A stretch of 64,000 nt of DNA from an uncultured bacterium (lineage in GTDB: Bacteria; Actinomycetota; Coriobacteriia; Coriobacteriales; Eggerthellaceae): the NCBI GenBank assembly GCA_937890835.1, contig CALADF010000001.1:124001-188000 (forward strand). The letters are read 5' to 3'. Both the position numbers and the translations under genes were made by a program. Positions 8,989-17,525 of the stretch are shown here, piece by piece (the first letter of the stretch is position 1; every line of letters begins with the position of its first letter). Under the pieces are notes generated by a model. That model did no database searches. It was not told the DNA's origin and saw only the letters and a list, made by a program, of their open reading frames with translations.

Positions 8989-10077
8989 ATGGGCAAAGCA
9001 ACCGTTATTCCCTTCGGACCCCAACATCCGGTTCTGCCCGAGCCGTTGCACCTCGATCTCGTCGTCGAGGATGAGAAGGTCATCGACTGCATTCCGCAGA
9101 TAGGGTTCATTCACCGCGGCTTGGAAAAGCTCGTGGAGACTCGGGATTACAATCAGTTCATATACGTTGCGGAGCGTATCTGCGGCATCTGCGCCATGGG
9201 GCATTCGCTTGGCTACGCCGAAACGGTCGAATCCCTCATGGGCGTCGAGGTTCCCAAGCGTGCCGAGTATCTTCGCGTGATCTGGCACGAGCTGTCCCGA
9301 ATTCACTCGCATATGCTTTGGCTGGGGCTTGCGGCGGACGCCTTCGGCTTCGAGTCGATGTTCATGCACTGCTGGCGCTTGCGCGAGCGCGTGCTCGATA
9401 TCTTCGAGAAGACCACCGGCGGTCGCGTCATCCTCTCGGTGGTGAAGGTCGGCGGCGTCGTCCGCGATATCGATGATGCTACGATGCGCGAGATCGTCAA
9501 CGTTCTCGAGGGCATCAAGACCGAGTACGTCAAGATCATGAATACGTTGCTCACGGATACGTCCATCAAAAACCGAACGGTCGGGGTCGGCTACGTTTCG
9601 CATGAGCAGGCTGTCGAGTTGAGCATGGTCGGCCCGTTTGCGCGCGCCTCCAACGTCAACTACGACGTGCGCATGTTCGGTCGCGGTGCTTACGGGGATC
9701 TGTCTGATTTTCAGCCTATACTCGACGGGCAGGGCGATTGTTATGCTCGCGTGAAGGTGCGCTGCCTCGAGGTTCTTCAGTCTATCGACATCATCGAGGA
9801 GCTTGCCGCGAAGATTCCCGCAGGCGATATCTCCGTCAGCGTCAAGGGGTCTCCTGAAATGGGCGCGCAGGCGTCGAACGTTCTCGAGCAGCCGCGTGGC
9901 GAATGCTATTACTTCGCGCGCGGCAACGGCACCAAATACCTCGAGCGCATGCGTATGCGCACCCCTACGTCGCAAAACCTCGCGGGCATGACCGCCGCCC
10001 TTTCGGGGTGCGATCTAGCCGACGTCAACATGATCGTGCTGACCATTGATCCTTGCATCAGCTGCACGGAAAGGTAG
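8989..10077 (+). CDS. echE: Ech hydrogenase large subunit E
   Basis: Encodes 362 residues, the NuoD-like catalytic subunit. Both NiFe ligand pairs are present: Cys65/Cys68 in RICGIC and Cys356/Cys359 in DPCISC. They separate a true hydrogenase from NuoD of complex I, which lacks them. Only three residues follow the last Cys, so there is no C-terminal peptide for a maturation protease to remove, as described for other Ech/CooH-type enzymes. The ATG at 8989 overlaps the ribosome region at the end of echD (AAAGAGG) and gives the normal family N-terminus. The reaction is reversible H2 formation from reduced ferredoxin coupled to ion pumping. Confidence 0.96.
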   Translation: MGKATVIPFGPQHPVLPEPLHLDLVVEDEKVIDCIPQIGFIHRGLEKLVETRDYNQFIYVAERICGICAMGHSLGYAETVESLMGVEVPKRAEYLRVIWHELSRIHSHMLWLGLAADAFGFESMFMHCWRLRERVLDIFEKTTGGRVILSVVKVGGVVRDIDDATMREIVNVLEGIKTEYVKIMNTLLTDTSIKNRTVGVGYVSHEQAVELSMVGPFARASNVNYDVRMFGRGAYGDLSDFQPILDGQGDCYARVKVRCLEVLQSIDIIEELAAKIPAGDISVSVKGSPEMGAQASNVLEQPRGECYYFARGNGTKYLERMRMRTPTSQNLAGMTAALSGCDLADVNMIVLTIDPCISCTER

Positions 10078-10083
10078 GAACTC

Positions 10084-10512
10084 GTGGGTAGCTTCAAATT
10101 GGGCGGGATGACGTTCGGCTCACTCTTCAAAAAGCCGGAGACGACGCTTTACCCCGTTGAGACCAAGCAGGCGCCCGCCGGCTTGAAGGGCCATATCCAC
10201 AACGAGGTCGATAATTGCATTCTGTGCAGCTTGTGCCAGAAGACCTGCCCCACCGGCGCCATCGTGGTCGATAAGTCGATACGTCGCTGGGCCATCGACC
10301 CGTTCCGATGCGTGCAATGCGGGTCGTGCGTGCGCGCTTGCCCGAAAGCGTGTCTGCATATGCTTCCGACTTACACGAAGGTCTCGACGACCCAGTTCTG
10401 CAACGTGTTCGACGTGCCCGATCCTAAAAAACCCAAGCCCGCCGAGGTGAAGAAGGCGTCGCTCGATTGGGATTATTCGGAGCCTGATAAACACGGGCTT
10501 GTCGAAAAGTGA
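10084..10512 (+). CDS. echF: Ech hydrogenase ferredoxin subunit F
   Basis: Encodes 142 residues with two classical [4Fe-4S] motifs: Cys45, 48, 51, 55 (CILCSLCQKTCP) and Cys76, 79, 82, 86 (CVQCGSCVRACP). A basic N-terminal segment and a charged C-terminal tail surround them. It carries electrons from soluble ferredoxin to EchC. The start is GTG at 10084, with AGGAA overlapping the echE stop, so it is translationally coupled. It ends the ech operon. Confidence 0.94.
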   Translation: MGSFKLGGMTFGSLFKKPETTLYPVETKQAPAGLKGHIHNEVDNCILCSLCQKTCPTGAIVVDKSIRRWAIDPFRCVQCGSCVRACPKACLHMLPTYTKVSTTQFCNVFDVPDPKKPKPAEVKKASLDWDYSEPDKHGLVEK

Positions 10513-10515
10513 CGC

Positions 10516-10610
10516 CCGGCGAATCGCGCCGACATGTTGCCAGCTGTGAAGTTCCGCTGTTGAAACCGGCGAATGCGTGACGATTGTTATCTCGACGCGC
10601 GATTCGCCGG
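10516..10610 (+). promoter_or_regulatory. Mutually exclusive stems between echF and pgsA
   Basis: The 13-mer at 10516-10528 (CCGGCGAATCGCG) is the exact reverse complement of 10598-10610. A third near-copy at 10566-10577 can pair with the same right arm instead. Two left arms competing for one right arm is the geometry of an attenuator or antiterminator. No long T-run follows, so function is unproven. Confidence 0.4.
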
Positions 10611-10680
10611 TAGAATAACCCAGAAATCGAGACAAACCCGGGCTCCGCAGGCGAGTCCGGTTCCATTTGAAGGCGGGTTG

Positions 10681-11325
10681 ATGATGAGCGCGAACCATGC
10701 GGGGGCATGCTCCGATGAGGAACAGGTGACCAACAGGGTGTTCACCCTCGCCAATGCCATCTCGTTCATCAGGCTTCTCATGGTGCCCGCGTATTTAGTG
10801 CTCCTTCTGCATGGCTACGACGTCTTGGCAACTGCTCTTTTCGCCGCAGCCGCTTTGACGGATTTCATCGATGGGCAGGTCGCGCGGCGGACGCATTCGG
10901 TGTCCAAGCTCGGGCAGCTGCTCGATCCTGCGGTTGATCGCATACTCATGATCACGGGTGTTCTCGGCGTCTTCCTCGTCGGGAGGATTCCTCTTTGGAT
11001 TATCCTCGTCGTGCTTGCGCGTGATCTGCTCATGTTGATCGGCGGGGGTATCTTGCTTACGAAATACAAGATTCGCATTCCCGTGATTTATCCCGGCAAA
11101 GTTGCCACGACGCTTCTCTTCGTCGGCTTCGCCGGTTTGCTTTTGAATTGGCCGCTGGTCTCCGGGCTCGGATGGTGCGATATCGCATGGCTCCCGGGTT
11201 TCACGGATCAACCTGTGTCCTGGGGTATTTGGTTTCTTTACATCGGACTCATCCTCGGGGTGGCGACGACTGCCTATTATTGCGTTCGAGCTCTCGAGGA
11301 GCTGAAGCGCGTGCGCGGCGAGTGA
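10681..11325 (+). CDS. pgsA: Phosphatidylglycerophosphate synthase family protein
   Basis: Encodes 214 residues. CDP-alcohol phosphatidyltransferase with the full motif DGxxARxxxxxxxxGxxxDxxxD, spread over DGQVARRTHSV and GQLLDPAVD, and 5-6 transmembrane helices. The likely reaction is CDP-diacylglycerol + glycerol-3-phosphate giving phosphatidylglycerophosphate. The family also contains cardiolipin and inositol enzymes, so the acceptor is an inference. The ATG at 10681 (or 10684) is chosen because AGGCGG sits just upstream; an earlier in-frame start would add 36 residues of non-hydrophobic sequence. Confidence 0.85.
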   Translation: MMSANHAGACSDEEQVTNRVFTLANAISFIRLLMVPAYLVLLLHGYDVLATALFAAAALTDFIDGQVARRTHSVSKLGQLLDPAVDRILMITGVLGVFLVGRIPLWIILVVLARDLLMLIGGGILLTKYKIRIPVIYPGKVATTLLFVGFAGLLLNWPLVSGLGWCDIAWLPGFTDQPVSWGIWFLYIGLILGVATTAYYCVRALEELKRVRGE

Positions 11326-11343
11326 GCCTTTCGGAGGTTGTCA

Positions 11344-13719
11344 TTGACGCAGATCAGAGGTAATCGTCCCCGCAAGGATGATGTGCGCGGGGAATCGACG
11401 GGTCGACACGCGCAAGAGCGTGGTCGTGACATGCGGACGCGCTCCGCTCGCTCTCGTGAGGGCTCGTCCCCGGTTTCTTCGCGTGCGGCGTCGCGGGCGA
11501 CTCGTGCGCGAGGTTCCTCTTCCCGCACGGAAGATCCTGCTTCCGGAAATCGGCGCGCGAGGCGCAGCGATGCGCCTTCGACATCTCGTGATTCGGGGGT
11601 GCGCTCGGGTGCGGGCAGCACCGGAAGGCCCCGAAGCGCCTCGGCTCAGCGTCGTGCCGGTAAAGGCTCGACGGCTTCCGGGGGCGGGTTTGCACCCGAT
11701 GCGGGTGCTTCGGCGGTCGAACGCGTCGTAGGTCTCATCGCCGCAGCCATAGTGGCTTTGCTGCGCGGTATCGCGAGCGCTATCGCCTTTGTTGCACGAG
11801 CGGTTGCGAGCTTATGTCGGCGCGGTCGCGCGTTTTCCATCTGCCTGGCCCTTGTGCTCGTGGCGGGCGTCGGCGTCGGCGTCGACGCGGTCCTCAACGG
11901 CTCTACTATGCGCGCGGGCGTCAGCATCGGAGAGGTTGACGTGTCCGGGATGACGCGCGATGAGGCGATTGACGCGGTCGATGCGCATTATCAGGAGCGT
12001 ATCGCGTCCGGCACCGTGATCGTGTTCTCTGATGAGGAAACCGCCGCTTCGGTCGATTTGGACGCTCAGCTTGCTCAAGCTGACGCCATCGCCGAGCAGA
12101 TCTCGTTCGAAGAGGCTCAGAAGAGCAAAAAGCTTTGGCGGGTCGATGCGTCAACGTTGGGGGCGTCGCTTCCGACGGAGCGGCTTGCAGACGAGGCGTT
12201 CGCCGTGGGTCGTGGCTTGTCCGGTGTCTACGACCGTATCGGAGCCGCTTTGGGGGGTAAGACCGTTCCGGTCGAGCTTGCTTTCGACGAGACGCTTCTC
12301 GAGAATCTCGCCCACGACGTCGATCAGGCGATCGGGGTCGTTCGCGTGGACTTTGATGTGAGCATCGACGACGGCGTGGCTTCCGTCGTTGAAGGTCATG
12401 ACGGGAACATGGTTGATCGCGACGCGTTCTCGGAGAACCTTTCTGCCTGCCTGCTGGCCGCCGACCCTGCCGATGCATCGTTTGTCGCCGTCGCCGAGTA
12501 CGCGCCGGTGCGTGTTGATTTTGCAGGTGCGCAGAAGACGTGCGATGTCATCAACGCCGCTCTTCGCTCGGGTGCGTCTTTCACTCATGACGGGAGCACC
12601 GTCGCTGTCGACGGGAAAGAGCTCGGCGGTTGGATCGCGACCGAGGTGAGGAAGCTCGGCGACGGGTATATCCTCGCGCCGGTCATCGATGACGAGGCGG
12701 CGACCCCCGCGCTCGTGTCAAGCGTCAACGCGCATGAGAGGGGCTCGGAGGTCGTGGTGTCCATCAGCGTGTCCGACGATGTCGTGACGGTCGAGCCGCA
12801 GGGCGAGGTGACCGTGCCCGAGCTCGGCGTCGCGCTCGACGTCCTTGACGAGAATCTGTTCGGCGGTTACCGTTCCTCGGGATCCGCTGACGCAGCCATC
12901 GTCAGCGATCCGATAGACATTGCCACGCAGCAGATATCGGGTCCGATCGATTTCGACGCCGCCTTGTCGTACGGTATCGTTTCGGAGATATCCTCCTACA
13001 CCACGCAGTTCGTCGGCTCGTCTGCGACGAAGAACCGCACGCACAACATCCACCTCGTTTCCGACCTTATCAACAACTCCGTTGCGGATGCTAACGGAGG
13101 TCTTTGGTCGTTCAACGACGTCGCGGGCAACTGCAATGAGGACGCGGGGTTTCTTCCCGCCGGTGCGATAACCGGTGACGAGTACATCGAGGAGGCGGGA
13201 GGCGGCATCTGCCAGGTGGCCACCACCGTCTTCAACGCCGTGTACGATGCGGGCTATGCGGTTCCGTCGAGGACGAACCATTCGCTTTACGTTGCGAGCT
13301 ATCCCGCCGGGCGCGATGCGGCCGTGTCGTACCCCGATCTCGATTTCGTCTGGCGCAACGATACCGCTTCCGATGTTTTGCTTCGCGCGACCTACACCGA
13401 CTCGAGCATTACCGTTACACTGTATGGCGTCGATCCCGGCTTCATCGTCTCGTCCGAGACGGGAGATTGGGTCGAAGGGGAGAAGCATGCGACCAAGACC
13501 ATCGTCGACGACACGCTCACGCCCGGCACGAGCTATACGAAGACGGCCGGGACCGATGGCATGGAGATCACCGTCGTGCGCACCGTCAAGTCCAAGGACG
13601 GCTCCGTCATCCGAAAGGATGCCTTCGCCTCAACCTATTCGCCGGTCACCGAGGTCATCATCAAGGGCCCTGATGCTGAGGATGCGGGTGCTGACGGCAA
13701 AGACGCCGCCGCTGCGTAG
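11344..13719 (+). CDS. VanW-domain envelope protein
   Basis: Encodes about 791 residues. The first 150 or so are rich in Arg, Ser and Gly and probably form a disordered cytosolic tail. A transmembrane segment follows at about 162-182 (FSICLALVLVAGVGVGV). Outside it are peptidoglycan-binding-4-type repeats (the VDVSGMTRDEAIDAV motif) and a VanW domain near residues 570-690 (WSFNDVAGNC, EEAGGGICQVATTVFNA, SRTNHSLYVASYPAG), ending in a small beta-rich region. VanW proteins are cell-wall associated and their biochemical role is not settled; vancomycin resistance should not be assumed. TTG at 11344 is preferred over TTG at 11338 for its spacing from GGAGG. Confidence 0.88.
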   Translation: MTQIRGNRPRKDDVRGESTGRHAQERGRDMRTRSARSREGSSPVSSRAASRATRARGSSSRTEDPASGNRRARRSDAPSTSRDSGVRSGAGSTGRPRSASAQRRAGKGSTASGGGFAPDAGASAVERVVGLIAAAIVALLRGIASAIAFVARAVASLCRRGRAFSICLALVLVAGVGVGVDAVLNGSTMRAGVSIGEVDVSGMTRDEAIDAVDAHYQERIASGTVIVFSDEETAASVDLDAQLAQADAIAEQISFEEAQKSKKLWRVDASTLGASLPTERLADEAFAVGRGLSGVYDRIGAALGGKTVPVELAFDETLLENLAHDVDQAIGVVRVDFDVSIDDGVASVVEGHDGNMVDRDAFSENLSACLLAADPADASFVAVAEYAPVRVDFAGAQKTCDVINAALRSGASFTHDGSTVAVDGKELGGWIATEVRKLGDGYILAPVIDDEAATPALVSSVNAHERGSEVVVSISVSDDVVTVEPQGEVTVPELGVALDVLDENLFGGYRSSGSADAAIVSDPIDIATQQISGPIDFDAALSYGIVSEISSYTTQFVGSSATKNRTHNIHLVSDLINNSVADANGGLWSFNDVAGNCNEDAGFLPAGAITGDEYIEEAGGGICQVATTVFNAVYDAGYAVPSRTNHSLYVASYPAGRDAAVSYPDLDFVWRNDTASDVLLRATYTDSSITVTLYGVDPGFIVSSETGDWVEGEKHATKTIVDDTLTPGTSYTKTAGTDGMEITVVRTVKSKDGSVIRKDAFASTYSPVTEVIIKGPDAEDAGADGKDAAAA

Positions 13720-13751
13720 GAAGCGGCAATTCGATCGTGAGGAAGGTATCC

Positions 13752-15059
13752 GTGTACTACCAACAAGAAATCGAAACCATGCCTGTCGAGAAGCTGCGCG
13801 CACTGCAGCTCGAGCGTATGAGGGATTCTCTGCGCAACGCATACGAGAACGTCGATTTCTTCAAGCGAAGCTTTGCCGAGGCAGGTGTCACGCCCGCTGA
13901 TCTCACCTCGCTTGAGGATCTGGTCAAGTTCCCCTTCGTGGTCAAGCAGGATATGCGCGATGCGTACCCGTTCGGCTTGTTCGCCCGTTCGCAGCGCGAC
14001 GTTGCGCGCATTCACGCTTCCTCCGGTACGACGGGCCAGGCGACCGTCGTCGGCGCAACGAAAAACGATCTCAAGAACTGGGGCGACTGCTTCGCTCGCG
14101 GTATCTACATGGTCGGCGGCTCGCCGGATTCGACCATTCAGGTGGCGTACGGCTATGGTCTTTTCACCGGCGGCCTTGGCGCGCACCAAGGCGGCGAGGC
14201 GGTCGGCTGCACCGTCATCCCCACGTCCTCGGGCAACACGAAGCGTCAAGTTCAGATGATGAAGGACCTCGGGACCGACATCCTCGCCTGCACGCCCTCC
14301 TATGCGCTGCTCATCGCCGATACGGCGATTGAGATGGGCTACGACCCCGCGAAGGATTTCAAGATTTCGGGCGGTATCTTCGGTGCCGAGCCTGCGTCGG
14401 ACAACATGCGCAAGGAGATCGCCGAGAAGCTCGGCATCACGTACTGCGATGTGTACGGTCTTTCGGAGATCATGGGACCGGGTGTTGCGATGCAGTGCGC
14501 CGAGGGCGACGGTCTTCACATCGCCGAGGATCACTTCTACTGCGAGATCCTCGATCCCGTCACGCTTGAGCCCGTGCCCGAAGGCGAGTGGGGCGAGCTC
14601 GTCATCACCACGCTCACGCGCGAGTGCTGCCCGCTCGTTCGCTACCGCACCCGCGATATCACGCGCATTATTTCGGAGCCCTGCTCCTGCGGGCGCACCC
14701 ATCGCCGCATCGACAAGCTTCGCGGGCGCACCGACGACATGCTCATCATTCGCGGCGTGAACGTCTTCCCCTCGCAGATCGAGCAGGTCATCACCGAGTT
14801 CCCGGAGATCGCCGCGCATTATCAGATCATCCTCACCACGCGCGGGCCGCTTGATCACGTCGAGCTTCAGGTTGAAACCCAGCCCGACTTCCCCATCGAC
14901 GAGATCCGCAAGATCGAGTCGCTTAAGAAGCGCCTTTCCGCCGAGCTCAAGAGCAACCTGCAGATTGCGGTTGACGTCAAGATCGTCGAGCCGAAGACCA
15001 TCGCGCGAAGCGAGGGCAAGGCCAAGCGCGTGATCGACCTGAGAGAAGGGAAGAACTAA
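13752..15059 (+). CDS. paaK: Phenylacetate-CoA ligase (first copy)
   Basis: Encodes 435 residues, standard PaaK length. Adenylate-forming enzyme: the P-loop-like HASSGTTGQATVVG, YGLSEIMGPGV, the YRTRD motif and a C-terminal mini-domain ending EGKAKRV. It activates aryl-acetates with ATP and CoA, or in amino-acid fermenters may run in reverse to yield ATP from aryl-acetyl-CoA. The GTG at 13752 is chosen because AGGAAGG lies five bases upstream; another GTG is 15 bases earlier. The stop overlaps the start of the ACT gene by one base, so the pair is translationally coupled. Confidence 0.93.
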   Translation: MYYQQEIETMPVEKLRALQLERMRDSLRNAYENVDFFKRSFAEAGVTPADLTSLEDLVKFPFVVKQDMRDAYPFGLFARSQRDVARIHASSGTTGQATVVGATKNDLKNWGDCFARGIYMVGGSPDSTIQVAYGYGLFTGGLGAHQGGEAVGCTVIPTSSGNTKRQVQMMKDLGTDILACTPSYALLIADTAIEMGYDPAKDFKISGGIFGAEPASDNMRKEIAEKLGITYCDVYGLSEIMGPGVAMQCAEGDGLHIAEDHFYCEILDPVTLEPVPEGEWGELVITTLTRECCPLVRYRTRDITRIISEPCSCGRTHRRIDKLRGRTDDMLIIRGVNVFPSQIEQVITEFPEIAAHYQIILTTRGPLDHVELQVETQPDFPIDEIRKIESLKKRLSAELKSNLQIAVDVKIVEPKTIARSEGKAKRVIDLREGKN

Positions 15060-15481
15060 TGATTTCACAGCTCACCGTGTTCCTTCAGAACGAGAAGGGG
15101 CGTCTTGCCTCGGCGTGCAGGACCATCGCCGATGCGGGCATCAACATGCACGCGCTCTTCCTCGCCGACACGCAGGATTTCGGGGTGGCGCGCATTTTCT
15201 GCGATACTCCCGATAAGGCATGCGAGCGTCTTTCCGAGGCGGGTTACCGCGCGACGGTGACGCCGGTCATCGCCGTGCGAGTGCCCAACGTTCCCGGCGG
15301 ATTGGCGTCGCTTCTCGAGTTCTGCGACGAGAACGACATGAACGTCGAGTACGGATATTGCTTCAGCGTCGGTAACGAGCGTGCGATCGATGTTTTGAAG
15401 ATCGAGGGACCCGATGCCGAGGCGAAGCTTGTCGCAGGCGGTTTCGACATCGTTGAACCTGAGGAGATCTATGAGGGCTAG
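15059..15481 (+). CDS. Tandem ACT-domain protein
   Basis: Encodes 140 residues made of two ACT domains (about 1-68 and 69-140), the small ligand-binding fold that senses amino acids. The sequence begins MISQLTVFLQNEKGRLA, typical of the ACT proteins found beside paaK and iorAB. Probably an amino-acid sensor for the adjoining ligase or pathway. No DNA-binding or catalytic domain is present. It overlaps paaK by one base and the next gene by 11 bases. Confidence 0.88.
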   Translation: MISQLTVFLQNEKGRLASACRTIADAGINMHALFLADTQDFGVARIFCDTPDKACERLSEAGYRATVTPVIAVRVPNVPGGLASLLEFCDENDMNVEYGYCFSVGNERAIDVLKIEGPDAEAKLVAGGFDIVEPEEIYEG

Positions 15482-16946
15482 CGTCAACGTCGACGCTCAG
15501 ATGAAACCCGGCAAGCGCGCGCGTTTCGCAACGTGCGCGCTTGCGCTTGTTCTCGGAGCATCGCTCGTCTCGTTTCTCGCGCCGGCTGATGCATACGCCG
15601 ATGTCCGCAAGTCGGATCTCATCGCGGGCAAATCGGTTGAGGAGCGCGGCGTCGCCGCTATCAAGTGTCCTTCGATCGATGCCGAGTTCGCGATGCTCGT
15701 CGATTCCGACGGCTTCGTCTACTTCGAGCGCAACGCGGACGTCTCGGCTCAGATCGCGTCGGTGACCAAGGTCATGACCGCCGTGGTCGCGATGGACGAG
15801 GCCCCCGCCGACCTCGTGGTCACGGTGTCTGCTGCGGCTGCGGCCGTCGGCGAGTCGAGCGCGCATCTTCAAGAGGGTGACTCGATGTCGCTCGAGACCG
15901 CGCTCAAGGCGTTGATGCTTCCCTCGGGTAACGACGCCGCCTACGCTATCGCCGAGAGCGTAGGCGCGACGCTCGTGCAGCAGGCCAAACAGGAAGGCGC
16001 GTCCATTACCGCAGCTGACGGCAGCACCGTGGATCTCAACGCCGATGACGCGGGGTATCGGGCATTCGTCGCGGCCATGAACGCGAAGGCGGGCGAGCTT
16101 GGCTGCGAGAACTCGCTTTTCACGAACCCTCATGGGCTCGATGATGGGGAATGGGCTGATGAGCTGCACAGCTGCGCCTCCGACGTCGCGAAGATCGTCG
16201 CTCATGCGATGAGCGACGAGTTGTTTCGCTCCATTGTCTCCACCGACGCGGCGACCATTCAGGTGACTCGTGACGGAGCGACCGCGAACGTCGATCTTGA
16301 GAGCACCGATGCGCTCTTGGGGGTGTACGAGGGAGCTTGCGGCGTTAAGACGGGTTACACCGATCTGGCGGGTTCGTGTTTCGCGGGTGCGGTGAGCAAG
16401 GAGGGCAAGACCCTCTATTCCGTCGTCCTCCACTCGACATCCGACGTCAAGCGCTTCGAGGACACGACGACGTTATGGGATTGGGCGTACGACAATCTCG
16501 TCAGCTACCCCCTTGCTTCGAGTGCGGAATCGACGTCGATGAACCTCGGCGGGCAGACGCGCGAGGTTCCCGTCATCGCTTACGCGCCGCTTGCTTCGTG
16601 GATCGATAAGACGGTCAAGGTGACGCTGGCGGATCCCGATGCGTCCGTGGAGGTGTTCGCCCTCAACGGCAACGTCAGCCAGGAGATCTCCCTCGACGAG
16701 ATCGCGGGTTCGGTTGCGGCGGGAGATGTCGTGGGACGCGCCGTTTTCTATCAGAACAACGAGGTGGTGGCTTCTGCGGATCTCATCGCGTGTGAGGACG
16801 TTCCCGCGCCCGGGGTTCTCGAGGGTATCGGCATCTGGTGGGACCGATTGGTTCGTGGGTTCACGGGGCAGCCGACCTGCGCGGACGCGAAGATCATCAA
16901 CTCGACGCCGCTCATCTACGATAAGCAATCCACGTACGCGTCGTAG
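15471..16946 (+). CDS. D-alanyl-D-alanine carboxypeptidase (S11)
   Basis: Encodes 491 residues. A signal peptide (hydrophobic 19-42, cleavage near AYA) leads to a serine peptidase S11 domain with all three motifs: Ser97-Val-Thr-Lys100, Ser152-Gly-Asn and Lys293-Thr-Gly. It trims the terminal D-Ala of peptidoglycan stem peptides outside the cell. The C-terminal 150 residues are a beta-rich PBP5-like domain; no obvious C-terminal membrane anchor is seen. GAGGAG lies before the ATG, which is inside the end of the ACT gene. Confidence 0.92.
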   Translation: MRASVNVDAQMKPGKRARFATCALALVLGASLVSFLAPADAYADVRKSDLIAGKSVEERGVAAIKCPSIDAEFAMLVDSDGFVYFERNADVSAQIASVTKVMTAVVAMDEAPADLVVTVSAAAAAVGESSAHLQEGDSMSLETALKALMLPSGNDAAYAIAESVGATLVQQAKQEGASITAADGSTVDLNADDAGYRAFVAAMNAKAGELGCENSLFTNPHGLDDGEWADELHSCASDVAKIVAHAMSDELFRSIVSTDAATIQVTRDGATANVDLESTDALLGVYEGACGVKTGYTDLAGSCFAGAVSKEGKTLYSVVLHSTSDVKRFEDTTTLWDWAYDNLVSYPLASSAESTSMNLGGQTREVPVIAYAPLASWIDKTVKVTLADPDASVEVFALNGNVSQEISLDEIAGSVAAGDVVGRAVFYQNNEVVASADLIACEDVPAPGVLEGIGIWWDRLVRGFTGQPTCADAKIINSTPLIYDKQSTYAS

Positions 16947-16981
16947 CTTTACAATGTTTTTAGATTTGAAGGAGGATGCTG

Positions 16982-17428
16982 ATGAGTGAAGTATGCCCGG
17001 TTTGTCAAGCGACGGTCGACGACGGTGCCGCGGTCTGTCCTCAGTGCGGTTTCAAGCTCCTGGGGGCCACTCAGAAGTTTCATCCCGTGTCCTTGGACGA
17101 CCATGTGCCTTCGAGCAAGGATGAGGCGGCGCGTCGCGCGCTGCTGCGCGTCGTGCGCGGGCCTCAGGCGGGGGTCGTCTACGAGTTGACCGGCGATGAG
17201 CTGACGGTTGGGAGAAACCCGCAGTGCTCTATCTTCCTCAACGACATGACGGTCTCGCGCATGCATGCGACGATTCGCCGCGAGGACGGCTGCTTCGTCG
17301 TCCACGACGAGAACTCGTTCAACGGCGTGTGGGTGAACAACCAGGTGGTGCAGGCCAAGGCGCTCAAGTCGGGCGATTTCATTCAAATCGGCGCGTTCTG
17401 CCTCATGTTCGAGGAGGGCGCGGCGTAA
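16982..17428 (+). CDS. Zinc-ribbon FHA-domain protein
   Basis: Encodes 148 residues. N-terminal zinc ribbon (CPVCQATV...CPQCG, residues 5-24), a linker and an FHA domain at about 55-145 with the core signature GRNPQCSI, SRMHATI and NSFNGVWVN. FHA domains bind phosphothreonine peptides, so this is likely an adaptor for Ser/Thr kinase signalling. GAAGGAGG lies just upstream; a second ATG six bases earlier is possible. Confidence 0.9.
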   Translation: MSEVCPVCQATVDDGAAVCPQCGFKLLGATQKFHPVSLDDHVPSSKDEAARRALLRVVRGPQAGVVYELTGDELTVGRNPQCSIFLNDMTVSRMHATIRREDGCFVVHDENSFNGVWVNNQVVQAKALKSGDFIQIGAFCLMFEEGAA

Positions 17429-17464
17429 AGGCGGCGATGACCGTATTTCGGTCGAGGTAGGTAT

Positions 17465-17492
17465 CGGAGGGCGCGCTCGCGCCCTCCGCTTT
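17465..17492 (+). terminator. Terminator-like hairpin after FHA gene
   Basis: An 11-bp GC-rich inverted repeat (17465-17475 with 17478-17488) followed by CTTTC. The T-run is short, so termination may be incomplete before iorA. Confidence 0.6.
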
Positions 17493-17525
17493 CAGACGAA
17501 CGTGAAACGCGGACGAGGGGTAAAC

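Noticed and set aside
11344..13719. Vancomycin-resistance gene (VanW)
   Set aside because: VanW domains are widespread in wall proteins; no van ligase, reductase or regulator genes lie nearby.
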